A stretch of 64,000 bases of DNA. Source: Mycoplasma leachii PG50 (GTDB lineage Bacteria; Bacillota_I; Bacilli_A; Mycoplasmatales; Mycoplasmataceae). Shown piece by piece: positions 44,470 through 53,850 of the stretch (position 1 is the stretch's first letter; the number at the start of each line of letters is the position of its first letter). The notes under the pieces are model-generated. The model had not been told where the DNA came from, ran no database searches, and saw only the letters and a program-made list of their open reading frames with translations. Made by a program: the position numbers and the translations under genes. Location: NCBI RefSeq assembly GCF_000183365.1, contig NC_014751.1, positions 62,001-126,000 on the forward strand. Direction: 5' to 3'.

Positions 44470-44545
44470 ATCGTTTTTAGCTACAAAATTAAATCAAAAT
44501 TGCAATGGATAAAAATAATTAGGTCAGAATTCTGACCTAATATTT
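44470..44545 (+). ncRNA. Candidate small RNA B (relative of A)
   Basis: Shares ATCGTTTTTA, an A/T stretch, TTGCAATGGATAAAAA and the end hairpin with candidate A. Here the hairpin is the perfect palindrome AGGTCAGAATTCTGACCT (44521-44538). The -10 (AATATT) is weaker than in A. Confidence 0.38.
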
Positions 44546-44931
44546 TATGGATAGTTTTTTATTATAATTATAAAAATATTTCAATTTATTTAAGCTTGAA
44601 GAAGTTGTGAATTTGGTCTTTAATTTATGTTTCTTTTTAAATTTAAAAAAAATAAAACTCGCCTCACTTTTATGAGCAACGCTAGTCTAATTCTTATGTT
44701 ATAGAGTCTAAGCCTTTGATTATTGTAATTTTATATTAGTAAATCTAATAATATGAATTTATAAAAACAAGTTAAAAAAACAATGGAATTCCATATAAAT
44801 TTTTTGTAGAAAGATTTGATATTGTGTGTTTTGTACATTGATCTAAAAATTTTTACTAGATCCTGAGGCATTGAACTTATAGAATTGCTTTTAGCAGTTC
44901 TTTTTAATATAAAAAAGATACGTATTTTCAT

Positions 44932-45005
44932 TACTTTCTAATAAACTTTTTAAAATTAAGGGCAAAATTACCCTTTTTGTTAAAAAGTTAAACAAATTAT
45001 TTATT
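44932..45005. repeat. Direct repeat downstream of the AAA ATPase
   Basis: About 74 bp matching 46911-46982 with few differences. On the minus strand it reads FNKKGNFALNFKKFIRK then stop. Together with the copies at 46511-46982 it brackets the ATPase gene. Confidence 0.75.
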
Positions 45006-45177
45006 AATAACTATTTTAGTTTTAATCCTAAAGTATAAAAATATAGTTTAAAACAAGTACAATATTTAAATATGCTTAAATACTTTAGTGATTAATTTAT
45101 TATATGTTTATAGTCAGAAATTCCATATATTTTTTATGTAATAAAATTAATAGTTAAATATCTTAGTATAAAAAGTT

Positions 45178-46479
45178 TTATATTAGACTATCTAAAAAAC
45201 TATCATCTAATAAAAATTTTTCTAGTCCTACGTATAATATTCCATTATCATCATGTCTTGGAATTATATTTTCTTTAACAATAACTATCTTTTTAAACGA
45301 ATCATTTACATTTATTAATGATTGCGTTTCTTGTTGGCGTTTTTCTAGTGTATCAACATTTAAAGCTGACTGAATATAGTATCTTTGGTGAGATATATTA
45401 ACAATAAAATCGATTTCTAATTGTGCTCTTTTTAACGCTTCACCATCTTTTTGTCTGATTTCAACAACACCAACATCTACACTATATCCTCTTCTTATTA
45501 AATCATTATAAATAATGTTTTCCATAATATGTGATTCTTCGTTTTGTTTAAAGTTTAATCAAGCGTTTCTTAATCCAATATCAGTAAAGTAATATTTTAA
45601 AGGTGTAGTAAAATATTTACCTCCTTTAACATCATATCTTTGAGCTTTAAAAATAATAAAAGACTCTTCAAAATAATCTAAGTAATTAGAAATGGTGCTA
45701 GAAGATATTTTTATTTCCATACTAGATAAAAATCTTCTAGATAATTTATTTGGATTTGTAAGTGAACCTATTGAAGAAGAAATAAAATTTAATAAAGTTT
45801 CTAGTATTAGTTTGTCCTTATAAATATTATGTCTATCTAATATATCTTTAATATAAATTTTTTCAAATAAATCTTTTAAATACTCAGTTTTTTTCTTGTC
45901 TAGCTGAATATTATAAACTTCAGGTAATCCACCATATAACATATAATGATTTAAAGCTTGTTTTTTATCTTCAAAAAGATCTTGTATTTCAAAAAAAGAT
46001 AAAGGACTAACATAAATTTCATCACCACGTCCCCTAAATTGAGTAAAAACATCAGTTGATAGCATCTTAGAGTTACTTCCTGTTACATAAACATCAACAT
46101 TATCTTTTTTAACTAAACTTAATAACACATCAACAAAACTAACATCATAACTACTATTTTGAAAATAAGGATTTTTAATTATTTCACAATATTGTATTTC
46201 ATCAATAAGCACATAGTATTGTTTGTTTTCATCTATTATTCTAGATTTTATATATTCATTTAATTTTAAGGGTTGTCTATACTCTAAAAAGTCTATATCA
46301 TCTAGTGCAATAGTAATAATTTGATCTTTTTCTACTTGTTTAGAAAGTAAGTAATTATAAAATAATTTGAAAAGTATATATGATTTACCCGATCTTCTTA
46401 TCCCTGTAATAATTTTTACTTTTTTATTGTTCATTTTTTCTATAAGCATATTTAAATAAAAATCTCTTTTTATTTCCAT
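45178..46479 (-). CDS. AAA ATPase with DUF4143 (archaeal-type ATPase family)
   Basis: 433 residues from ATG 46479 (MEIKRDFYLNMLIEKMNNKK), with AAGAGG 6 bases upstream; a GTG two codons earlier is less likely. Walker A VKIITGIRRSGKSYILFKLF, Walker B YYVLIDEIQYCEIIKNPY, sensor VDVYVTGSNSKMLSTDVFTQ, then FRGRGDEIYVSPLSFFEI and LYGGLPEV. The C-terminal DUF4143 nuclease-like part has PLKYYFTDIGLRNAW, HIMENIIYNDLIRRGYSVDV and the PD-(D/E)xK-like AQLEIDFIVNISHQRYYIQ. This family is widespread in anaerobes and mycoplasmas with unclear function. It is flanked by direct repeats, so it is a cassette-like insertion. Confidence 0.85.
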
Positions 46480-46510
46480 AAACACCTCTTCAGAGTTTCT
46501 TTTTATTGTT

Positions 46511-46982
46511 TTTCAATAAACTTTTTAAAATTAACGGCAAAATTACCTCTTTTATTAAATTTTATCTTGTTTTTATATCACTTTCCAAAGAACTTTTTAA
46601 AATTAACGGCAAAATCACCCTTTTTGTTAAATTTTAGTCTAGAAAGTGTAATAAATCTTGTAAAAAATCAACATCATTTTTAAAAATACTAATCATAAAA
46701 CTATTATTTTATAGCTCAAATTTATAAAAAATATTATAACTTGTTACTTTCTGATAAACTTTTTAAAATTAACGGCAAAATCACCCTTTTTGTTAAATTT
46801 TAGTCTAGAAAGTGTAATAAATCTTGTAAAAAATCAACATCATTTTTAAAAATACTAATCATAAAACTATTATTTTATAGCTCAAATTTATAAAAAATAT
46901 TATAACTTGTTACTTTCTGATAAACTTTTTAAAATTAACGGCAAAATCACCCTTTTTGTTAAAAAGTTAAACAAATTATTTA
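46511..46982. repeat. 166-bp tandem repeat array upstream of the AAA ATPase
   Basis: Four copies of a 45-bp core with CTTTTTAAAATTAACGGCAA (at about 46518, 46590, 46756, 46922); the last three are spaced exactly 166 bp. On the minus strand the core reads KFNKKGDFAVNFKKF in frame with a stop, and the 166-bp units contain a 20-codon frame MISIFKNDVDFLQDLLHFLD (46634-46696 and 46800-46862). They look like duplicated 3' ends of a lost gene. The 46480-47071 interval holds nothing else but the promoter of the next gene. Confidence 0.8.
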
Positions 46983-47071
46983 TTAAGAATTAATTTAGAT
47001 AAAAATATAGTTCTAAATAAGTACAATAATATAGGTGAATATCTGAATTTTATATTATTAGTGGAGCTGTT

Positions 47072-47347
47072 ATGAGTTATTATTATAGACATAATTTTAG
47101 TTTTAGTTATCATGGCTTGCAAAGAGCTAAAGAAAGGCTTAAACTAAAAGATAAAAAAGATTATGAAGTAAAAGAAATCTGTTTAGAACATATTAGAAAT
47201 TCAACTAAAAGTTTTATGTCAGGTAACGAAATTTATATTTCAGCTTCTAATACTAATATCTTTTTTGTAGTTAATAAACAAAATAACTTAATTATAACAG
47301 TAACTGAAATTTCAGCTGAAAAACAGCTTAGAATGCATGGTGTATAA
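47072..47347 (+). CDS. Hypothetical 91-aa protein upstream of coaE
   Basis: 91 residues, MSYYYRHNFSFSYHGLQRAK, ATG at 47072 after GTGGAGCTGTT. Basic and soluble, with FMSGNEIYISASNTNIFFVV and LIITVTEISAEKQLRMHGV suggesting a small alpha/beta fold (compare small RNA-binding or toxin-like RelE folds, unproven). Stop to coaE ATG distance is 1 base, so co-translated with coaE. No family recognised. Confidence 0.7.
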   Translation: MSYYYRHNFSFSYHGLQRAKERLKLKDKKDYEVKEICLEHIRNSTKSFMSGNEIYISASNTNIFFVVNKQNNLIITVTEISAEKQLRMHGV

Positions 47348-47348
47348 A

Positions 47349-47906
47349 ATGATAATTGGTATTTATGGAAAAATTGGATCTGGTAAAACTTATATTTCAA
47401 ATAAATTTATAAATTTTCATCCTGAATTTAAAATAATTAACGCAGATGATGTAAGTAAAAAAATATTAGAAAATCAAGAAATTAAATCTAAATTATTTGA
47501 AATTGATAATAACATCATTAGAGATGATAAAGTAGATAAAAAATATTTAAGAAAAACACTATTTACAAATAAAAAATTAAAGCAACAAGTTGATAGCTTA
47601 TTATGACCACTAATTAGTAAACAAATCCAAAAAGAAATCAAAAACAATCCAAATACTAATTACATTATTGAAGCTGCTTTATTATTTGAATTAAACTTAA
47701 CTAATTTAGATTTAATTGTTAAAGTTAAATCTAGTTTATTAAAATCTATTTTTAGAGTTTTAAAAAGAGATAAAACTAATATAAGAGATATTTTAAGAAT
47801 TAGAAGAAGTCAAAATAAATCAATTAAAAGAAAAAAACCCGATTTAGCTATTAGTGATTTTTATCAATTAGAGTTTTATATACAAAAAAATAGGTTATTA
47901 GAATAA
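47349..47906 (+). CDS. coaE: Dephospho-CoA kinase
   Basis: 185 residues from ATG 47349 (MIIGIYGKIGSGKTYISNKF), Walker A intact; an upstream in-frame ATG (47337) overlaps the previous gene. Family features: INADDVSKKILENQEIKSKL (DAD-like), RKTLFTNKKLKQQVDSLLWP, NYIIEAALLFELNLTNLDLI, and the lid/core VLKRDKTNIRDILRIRRSQN. It phosphorylates dephospho-CoA, the last step of CoA synthesis; mycoplasmas keep only this late part. It ends in a bidirectional terminator shared with tlyA. Confidence 0.9.
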
Positions 47907-47912
47907 CCTATT
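47889..47912. terminator. Bidirectional terminator coaE/tlyA
   Basis: AATAGGTTATT, AG, AATAACCTATT with flanking A and T runs; overlaps both stop regions. Confidence 0.85.
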
Positions 47913-48717
47913 TTTTTAATTCTTTTCAAGCTATATTTACTAGTTGATTAATTTGTTCTTCTTTTCAGATTTTATAATTATTTTCTTTTTTAATAATATA
48001 AGCTAAATATTCAATGTTTTGTTTTTTATTTCCTAAAATTGGAGAATAATCTAAATTAATTACATCAAAACTGTTGTTATTTGCATAACTAATTACTTTT
48101 AAAATTGCTTGTTTATGATCTAATTTAGAATTAATTCTTCCATTTTTAATATTTTGTGGTTGAGATTCAAATTGAGGTTTTATTAAAAATACTCCAATTG
48201 TATTAAATTCAACTATATCTTTTAAAGGTATAAAAATTTTTTCTAAAGAAATAAAACTTACATCACAACAAATAAAATTAATATTTTCTAAAAATTCTTG
48301 TTTTTTAGCGTTTTTAAAATTATATTGACTCATATTAATAACTTTTTTGTTATTTAAAAGTGATGGATGTAATTGATCTGTTCCAACATCAACTGCATAA
48401 ACTAATTTAGCATTATTTTCTAAACAACATTGAGTAAACCCACCAGTTGAAGCTCCAATGTCTAAACAAACTTTATTAGTCAGATCGATATTTCATTTAT
48501 TTATAGCTTTTTCTAGTTTTTCATAAGCTCTTGAAACATATTCTAATTTTGTTGTTCTAATTTCAACAACATCATTATTATTAACTAAAAAACTAGGTTT
48601 TATAATATTTATATTATTAACATAAACATCCCTTTTGTTAACAATATGTTCTTTTGCTTTACTTCTTGATTGTGTTAAATTGTTTTTATAAATATATTCA
48701 TCTAATCTTAATTTCAT
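47908..48717 (-). CDS. tlyA: TlyA-family rRNA 2'-O-methyltransferase (hemolysin A)
   Basis: 269 residues. ATG at 48717 overlaps the xseB stop by one base. An S4 RNA-binding domain comes first (MKLRLDEYIYKNNLTQSRSK ... NKRDVYVNNINIIKPSFLVN), then the FtsJ/RrmJ-like methyltransferase: SRAYEKLEKAINKW, VCLDIGASTGGFTQCCLENN (SAM site), VYAVDVGTDQLHPSL, FICCDVSFISLEKIFIPL and LIKPQFESQ. TlyA methylates 16S/23S rRNA cytidines in other bacteria; the hemolysin name is historical. Confidence 0.92.
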
Positions 48718-48932
48718 TAGTCTTTAAATTCTTCTAACTCATCATCTTGCATTACTTTATTAATTTGACCTTTATATTGAGTTAATTTTTCTTTTGCTAG
48801 TTTAATTTTTTTAATGTTTTGTTCAAAAATTTCCATAGCTTGTTCAACTGAAATTTCATTACTTGATAGTTTTTTAGTATCTTCTTTAATTTCAGAAATT
48901 AGTTCATCATAACTTTTATTTTCATTATTCAT
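48717..48932 (-). CDS. xseB: Exodeoxyribonuclease VII small subunit
   Basis: 71 residues, [20 protein letters not shown], helical hairpin with the family pattern SVEQAMEIFEQNIKKIKLAK and LTQYKGQINKV. It forms ExoVII with XseA. Start overlaps the xseA end by 8 bases. Confidence 0.88.
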   Translation of the reverse strand: MNNENKSYDELISEIKEDTKKLSSNEISVEQAMEIFEQNIKKIKLAKEKLTQYKGQINKVMQDDELEEFKD

Positions 48933-50331
48933 TAATCTTTACCTCTTTTATAGTTACTACTAGTTTACTATCAGATAGAAAAACTTTTAGATCTTCATTT
49001 ATTTTTACTTGTTTGTATGATGTTATTTTTTGATCATTTAAATTAGTAATTATACTAAAACCATTTTTTAAAGGTTTTAAAGGGTTTAGTAAATTAACTT
49101 GCTTTTCAAGTGAAATAAAACTTAATTCTTCAAATTTTATTTTTTGGCTAATTAAACCTTTAAAACTAGATATTGCAAAATTAAAATCAGTAATTTGTTT
49201 TTTTAAATAATCAGATATTTTTTGCTTATTTATACTTAAATAACTATTAATTTCTTTATTTTGTAAAATTATAATTTTTTTAATTGATTCAAAAACAAAA
49301 TGCTTATTATCATCTAATTTATCAATTAATGAAGTTATTTTATTTTTAACTAAGTTTGGATTATAAATACTTAATTGTTTAAGTTCTAAATATTGATTAG
49401 ATAAATAATTATTTATGAATTTAATTTGATTTTCTTTAAAATTAATTAACTCTTGATTGGTTAATTTTAATTTATTTCATATTAAAGTTTTACTTGTTTG
49501 ATAATAATGTTTTAATCTATTTTTAATTTCATTAATATCTTTACTTACAAGTTCTCCTGCAGCAGTTGGAGTTGCTGCTCTAATGTCAGCTACAAAATCT
49601 GATAGAACAACATCAGGTTCATGACCCACAGCACTAATTATAGGAATTTTACTATCTTTAATCGCTTGTAATAGCACAAGTTCATTAAAAGCTCAAAGAT
49701 CTTCATAACTTCCCCCGCCTCTTCCAACTATTAAAACATCTAATTTAACTTTAAAATCATTAGCTTGTTTTATTTTATTTGCAATATCTATTTCAGATTG
49801 AGCACCTTGAACTTGAGCTGGAAATAAATAAATATTAATTAAAGGTAGTCTTCTATGAATTGTTGTAATTAAGTCATGAATTGCAGCTCCAGAACTAGCT
49901 GTAATAATTCCAACATTTTTTATAAATTCAGGAAGTGGTTTTTTTAGACTTTGATCAAATCATCCTGCTTGTTTTAGATCTTTATATCTTTGTTCATAAA
50001 TTTTTTGTAGATCACCAATGCCATAAATTTGAATATCTTTTACTTCAAAACTAACTCTTCCTGTTGGTATATAATAAGTTAATCTTCCATGACAAATTAT
50101 TTGCACACCATCTTCTAAATTCAAAGATTCTAATTTTTGTGTATTAGATTTTCACATCATACAATTAATTGCAGCATTTTGATCTTTTATTGAAAAATAA
50201 ACGTGTCCTGATTTATTAAAAGTTAAATTAGACAATTCACCTTTTACATAAATATTTTTAAAATAATCTGGCTCTTCTATAAAAGTTTTTAAGCTTTCAT
50301 TTAACTGTTGAACTGATAAAATCGTTTTCAT
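48925..50331 (-). CDS. xseA: Exodeoxyribonuclease VII large subunit
   Basis: 468 residues. ATG at 50331. OB-fold domain [20 protein letters not shown] with [13 protein letters not shown]; catalytic core [80 protein letters not shown] and [12 protein letters not shown]. It digests single-stranded DNA to oligonucleotides. Part of the tight nusB-xseA-xseB-tlyA run (1-base gap to nusB). Confidence 0.94.
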
Positions 50332-50332
50332 T

Positions 50333-50731
50333 TTATTTAATTATTTTATCTAATACTGCATTAACAAACTTGTAATCAAAATCAGGTTCAATTTCTTTTA
50401 CATAATTAACCATTTCATTAATAGTAACTGGTTTTGGAGTATCTGTATATAAAATTTCATATGTTCCAACTATCAAAATAGCTCTAATAACAGCAGGAAT
50501 TCTATCTCATTTTCAATTTAAAGAAATATTTATGTTTATATGATTAATAAGATCAACTTGCTTTTCAGCAATAAGATTAATTTCAAAAAGTAATTTTTTA
50601 TTATTGAAATTTTGAACATCATCTAATACATCTTGATAAATATAATCTATACTAGCATTTAATAATTGATATTTATAAAAGGCTTGGATCAGTAGTTTTC
50701 TTTTTTTAGAAAAACTTATTTTAGTTTCCAT
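50333..50731 (-). CDS. nusB: Transcription antitermination factor NusB
   Basis: 132 residues; ATG at 50731 with AAAAGGAGAAAAT. All-helical NusB pattern: SFSKKRKLLIQAFYKYQLLN, WKWDRIPAVIRAILIVGTYE and PVTINEMVNYVKEIEPDFDY, with VNAVLDKI at the C-terminus. It binds boxA of rRNA leaders with S10. The neighbouring xse genes match the common Firmicute order nusB-xseA-xseB-tlyA. Two or more TGA tryptophans. Confidence 0.9.
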
Positions 50732-50742
50732 ATTTTCTCCTT

Positions 50743-51813
50743 TTATCTAGTGGTAGCTGAACTTGTAGTAGTTGATGAAGATGATGAATTTGTTGGTGAA
50801 GATTTGATTATTTTTGTAATTATTTTTTTATCATTACTATTGTTTTTAATATCATCTTTATCAAATTCAAAATCCTTAAAAACATCTATAAAGTCTATTT
50901 TGTTAAATTCTGATGAAAATACTTTTGATAATCTTGTGTATAAATCGTCTTTTTTATTTTTAGTTATATATTCATAAATTTGCTTGCTTCTAGTTTTATA
51001 TGAAAAATTAGGATTTGTTAAAACTACACCAGACTCAGAATTAAAATATTTAACTGCATTAGCTAAATATGATGATAGATCTTTTATTATATTGTTAAAA
51101 AATTCAGTTTCTTTTAAACTATTATTCTTTTGAGCAGTATTTTCTTTAGAATTGTTTAAAAGGTTAGGAATAAGATAAAAATATTTTCTTAAAACTTCAA
51201 CAATGCTTTTTTGATTTGCTAACTTAAGATTTTCTGGTTTTTCTAAGTGTTCTAAATAAAGAACACCATCTTTTACAATTTGATTATTGCTATTAATCTC
51301 AGATAATAATTCAACTTCTAGTTTTTCACTTTCTTTATTATTATCTTTAAATACTAAAAATATAGTTTTAAGATCTTTTTCTAATTTATCAACTGTTTCT
51401 TTTTTAATTTCTTCATATCCTAAAACATTTATAGCAGTAGGTTCAACTTTTTTATAAAAAGTCATTCTAACTTTTTTTAAACTCTCTCAAGCTTGTTGTT
51501 TGTTTTTAGTAAAGCTATCAGCAGCTAAAGCTTTTAGTCTATTTGTTGCATAGTTTTTATGATTAGTTTGAACCCCACTTGTAGTTGTTCCACTATTATT
51601 TACCCCATTTGTTGTTGTAGTTTCACTAACTATTTCCTTTAGTTCATTTCTACTTATAAATGCTTGGTTGTTTTTAAAAGCTTTAGTATTTTTTATTGAT
51701 GTTATGTCAGAAAAACTATTATTAATTTGAACTTTTGGTGAACAACTTATAGCAAATAAACTAGGACTAATAACTAATGAAAAACCTGTTATTATTGATA
51801 ATAATTTCTTCAT
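50743..51813 (-). CDS. Surface lipoprotein, unknown function
   Basis: 356 residues; ATG at 51813 after GAAAGGGATTAT. Signal MKKLLSIITGFSLVISPSLF with lipobox FAISC (Cys 24). The mature part is polar and helical with a T/N-rich segment (SETTTTNGVNNSGTTTSGVQ), then NRLKALAADSFTKNKQQAWE, and ends with a serine/threonine-only tail (TNSSSSSTTTSSATTR). Located between nfo and nusB, 11 bases from nusB. Not assigned to a named family. Such lipoproteins are antigenic and variable in this cluster. Confidence 0.82.
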
Positions 51814-51839
51814 ATAATCCCTTTCTAATTAAATTAGAA

Positions 51840-52709
51840 CTATAACCTATTTGTAAATGTCTTATTTAATAAATCTTCAATTTCTATTTTATAAGGAGCT
51901 TTTTTGTCTATATAAGGTGTTTCTAATATTTTTGAAATATTAGAAAAATCTTTATCAAAAACCACGTTAACTAATGTATCAAAACCAACATAACCATAAC
52001 CAATATTTGCATGTCTATCTTTATGTGAGCTAATCATATTTTTTGAATCATTTAAGTGAATACATAAAACTTTATCTAAACTAAAATTTTGTTTGATTTG
52101 TTCTTTAAACTTAGTTCATTTACTTAAATCATAACCAGCATCATGTAAGTGACAAGTATCTAAACAAACTCCAACCTTATCTTTATTTTTAACATTATCT
52201 AAAATGTATTTAAAATCTTCTAATCTAGAACAAACTTCAGTACCTTTACCACTCATAGTTTCTAAAGCAATTTTTACATTAACTTGATAATTACTTACTA
52301 TATCTAAAGCTTTAATGATTTGATTTAATGAATCTTTATAATTTCCAGTAGTATGAGAACCAGGGTGTAATACTAAAGTTGGTATTTTAATTTCTTCACA
52401 TCTTTTAATTTCTTGAATTAAAAAATCTACAGCAAATTTTCACTTGTTTTGATCAACACTATTTGCAATATTAATAATATAAGGAGCATGTACTACTAGA
52501 TCTTTTGCATCAATTTTATAACTATTCATTAATTCATGCATTTGATTAATATATAAATGATTAGTATTAGTTCTTAGTGTGCTTTGTGGAGGGCCTGTAA
52601 AGATCATAAAAGTATTTGCTTTATAACTAATAGCTTCATTAACACTTCCAACTAAATAATTATTTTGTTTATTCATACTAACATGACAACCTAGTAAAAT
52701 TTTATCCAT
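51840..52709 (-). CDS. nfo: Endonuclease IV (AP endonuclease)
   Basis: 289 residues. ATG at 52709, ribosome site GGAGAAATATA. Zinc-site motifs in order: LLGCHVSMNKQNNYLVGSVN, VVHAPYIINIA, TLVLHPGSH, VKIALETMSGKGTEVCSRLE, VGVCLDTCHLHDAGYDL, LCIHLNDSKN and DRHANIGYGYVGFDTLVNVV, then ILETPYI. These provide the three-zinc His/Glu/Asp ligands. It nicks abasic sites in base-excision repair. The start overlaps the ribF end by 3 bases. Confidence 0.95.
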
Positions 52710-53454
52710 TATATTTCTCCAATCTTTTTAAACACTCTTTTTTGTCATTATTTAATAATGTTTTTAATTGCTCTAAACTATTTATTTTTTGATTGTCTCT
52801 TATATAATCTAGTAATTCAAAAGTAATTTTACTATTGTAAATATCATTACTAAAGTTAAATATATAAGTTTCAAAAACTTTTAAATTATTTCTATTTATT
52901 CAATGATCACCCATACCAAATTGTATATTTTTATCATCTATTATTACTTTTACTAAATAAACACCATTTTTAATTACTAAACTGTCATTAGTTAAAATGT
53001 TTGCTGTTGGAAAATTAATAGTTCTTCCTAAATGATTACAATGAGTTACAATTCCACTAAATGTATAATTAAAACCCGCTATGTTATAAAAACTATTTAT
53101 ATCAGCATTAATTAAAGCTTGTTTTGCATTATTAATATCTGTTAAATCATCTTCTATATAAGTATTAGGAAAAATATTTTCAATATTATTCATTTTTTTA
53201 AAACTTTTTGTAATATAAACTTTTGTGAATTGATATTTATTAATTAATCAAGTAAAATCTCAATTATTTAAATCAATAAACTGATATTTTTGATCTTTAA
53301 ATATTTTTAATTGATAATCTGAACAAATATAATCAAAATCATTTTTATTTAAACTATATCCAAAAATAATTAGTTGATTTTTATTAAATTTATTTAAAAG
53401 TTTAGCAGTTAAATACTTAAAATCACAAAACAAAGCGATAAACTGACTATTCAT
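52702..53454 (-). CDS. ribF: Riboflavin kinase (RibF) with degenerate adenylyltransferase half
   Basis: 250 residues, shorter than the usual 300-315. The C-terminal kinase domain is recognisable (YTFSGIVTHCNHLGRTINFP then TANILTNDSLVIKNGVYLVK). The N-terminal nucleotidyltransferase half is only about 100 residues and lacks the GxFDGVHxGH motif (it begins MNSQFIALFCDFKYLTAKLL). So the protein probably makes FMN only; FAD synthesis would need another enzyme. This is inference from the missing motif. It is the first gene of the minus-strand run down to tlyA. Confidence 0.8.
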
Positions 53455-53528
53455 TTTTTATCTCCTATTTATAATTTTAAAGTATAAAATAAAAAAGACT
53501 TAAAAGTCTTTTTTTGTGTTATCAAAAA

Positions 53529-53604
53529 TGGTGCCTGATGTGGGAATCGAACCCACAACCCACTGATTAAGAGTCAGTTGCTCTGCCAGTTGCGCTAATC
53601 AGAC
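53529..53604 (-). tRNA. trnK: tRNA-Lys(CTT)
   Basis: 76 nt with encoded CCA. Acceptor GTCTGAT/ATCAGGC, D arm GCGCAACTGGCAGAGC, anticodon stem ACTGA/TCAGT with loop CTCTTAA (anticodon CTT), T arm GTGGGTTCGATTCCCAC. All stems pair. Confidence 0.97.
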
Positions 53605-53850
53605 ATATAAATAAATTATATAATACATTTTTAAAATATAATTTTAATTAAAAATAATTAGTTTTGTTTTTATACTAATTTATTAGTCAATTTGTTTTTA
53701 TTTAATTCAGACTTTAAAATGCAAATAGCAAGTAATGTAAAAAAATAATTTAGATTTTTTTTTTTTTTTAAAAAAAGATATTGTAAAATTAATTAGAATT
53801 ATTTTTGTAGTTGTATAGACCAGAGGCAAAAAAGAATCGAGGATAAATAT

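Larger units (their letters stand above)
43140..45177. other. Gene-poor 2-kb interval with decayed DNA
   Basis: No convincing gene. Contents: two related candidate small RNAs (43444, 44470), a strong hairpin terminator (43766-43802, arms AAAAAGATATCTAT/ATAGATATCTTTTTT) preceded by a gene tail reading NPMIKELEQL, a 9-bp inverted repeat AGAAAATAA/TTATTTTCT near 44115, and a minus-strand 66-codon reading frame at 44731-44931 (SSMPQDLVKIFRSMYKTHNI) that I regard as a fragment at best. The right end (44932-45005) carries a repeat also found at 46511-46982. Composition is more AT-rich than coding neighbours. Confidence 0.6.

Noticed and set aside
44731..44931. 66-codon minus-strand frame as a gene
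   Set aside because: No ribosome site, no family recognised, and it lies in decayed DNA following a repeat; kept only as a possible fragment.
50750..50977. Plus-strand frame antisense to the lipoprotein 3' end
   Set aside because: Mirror of the serine/threonine and aspartate-rich tail; no independent signals.
51840..52709. Thoeris/defence extension into the nfo region
   Set aside because: nfo, ribF, xse and nusB are core repair and housekeeping genes in a conserved run.
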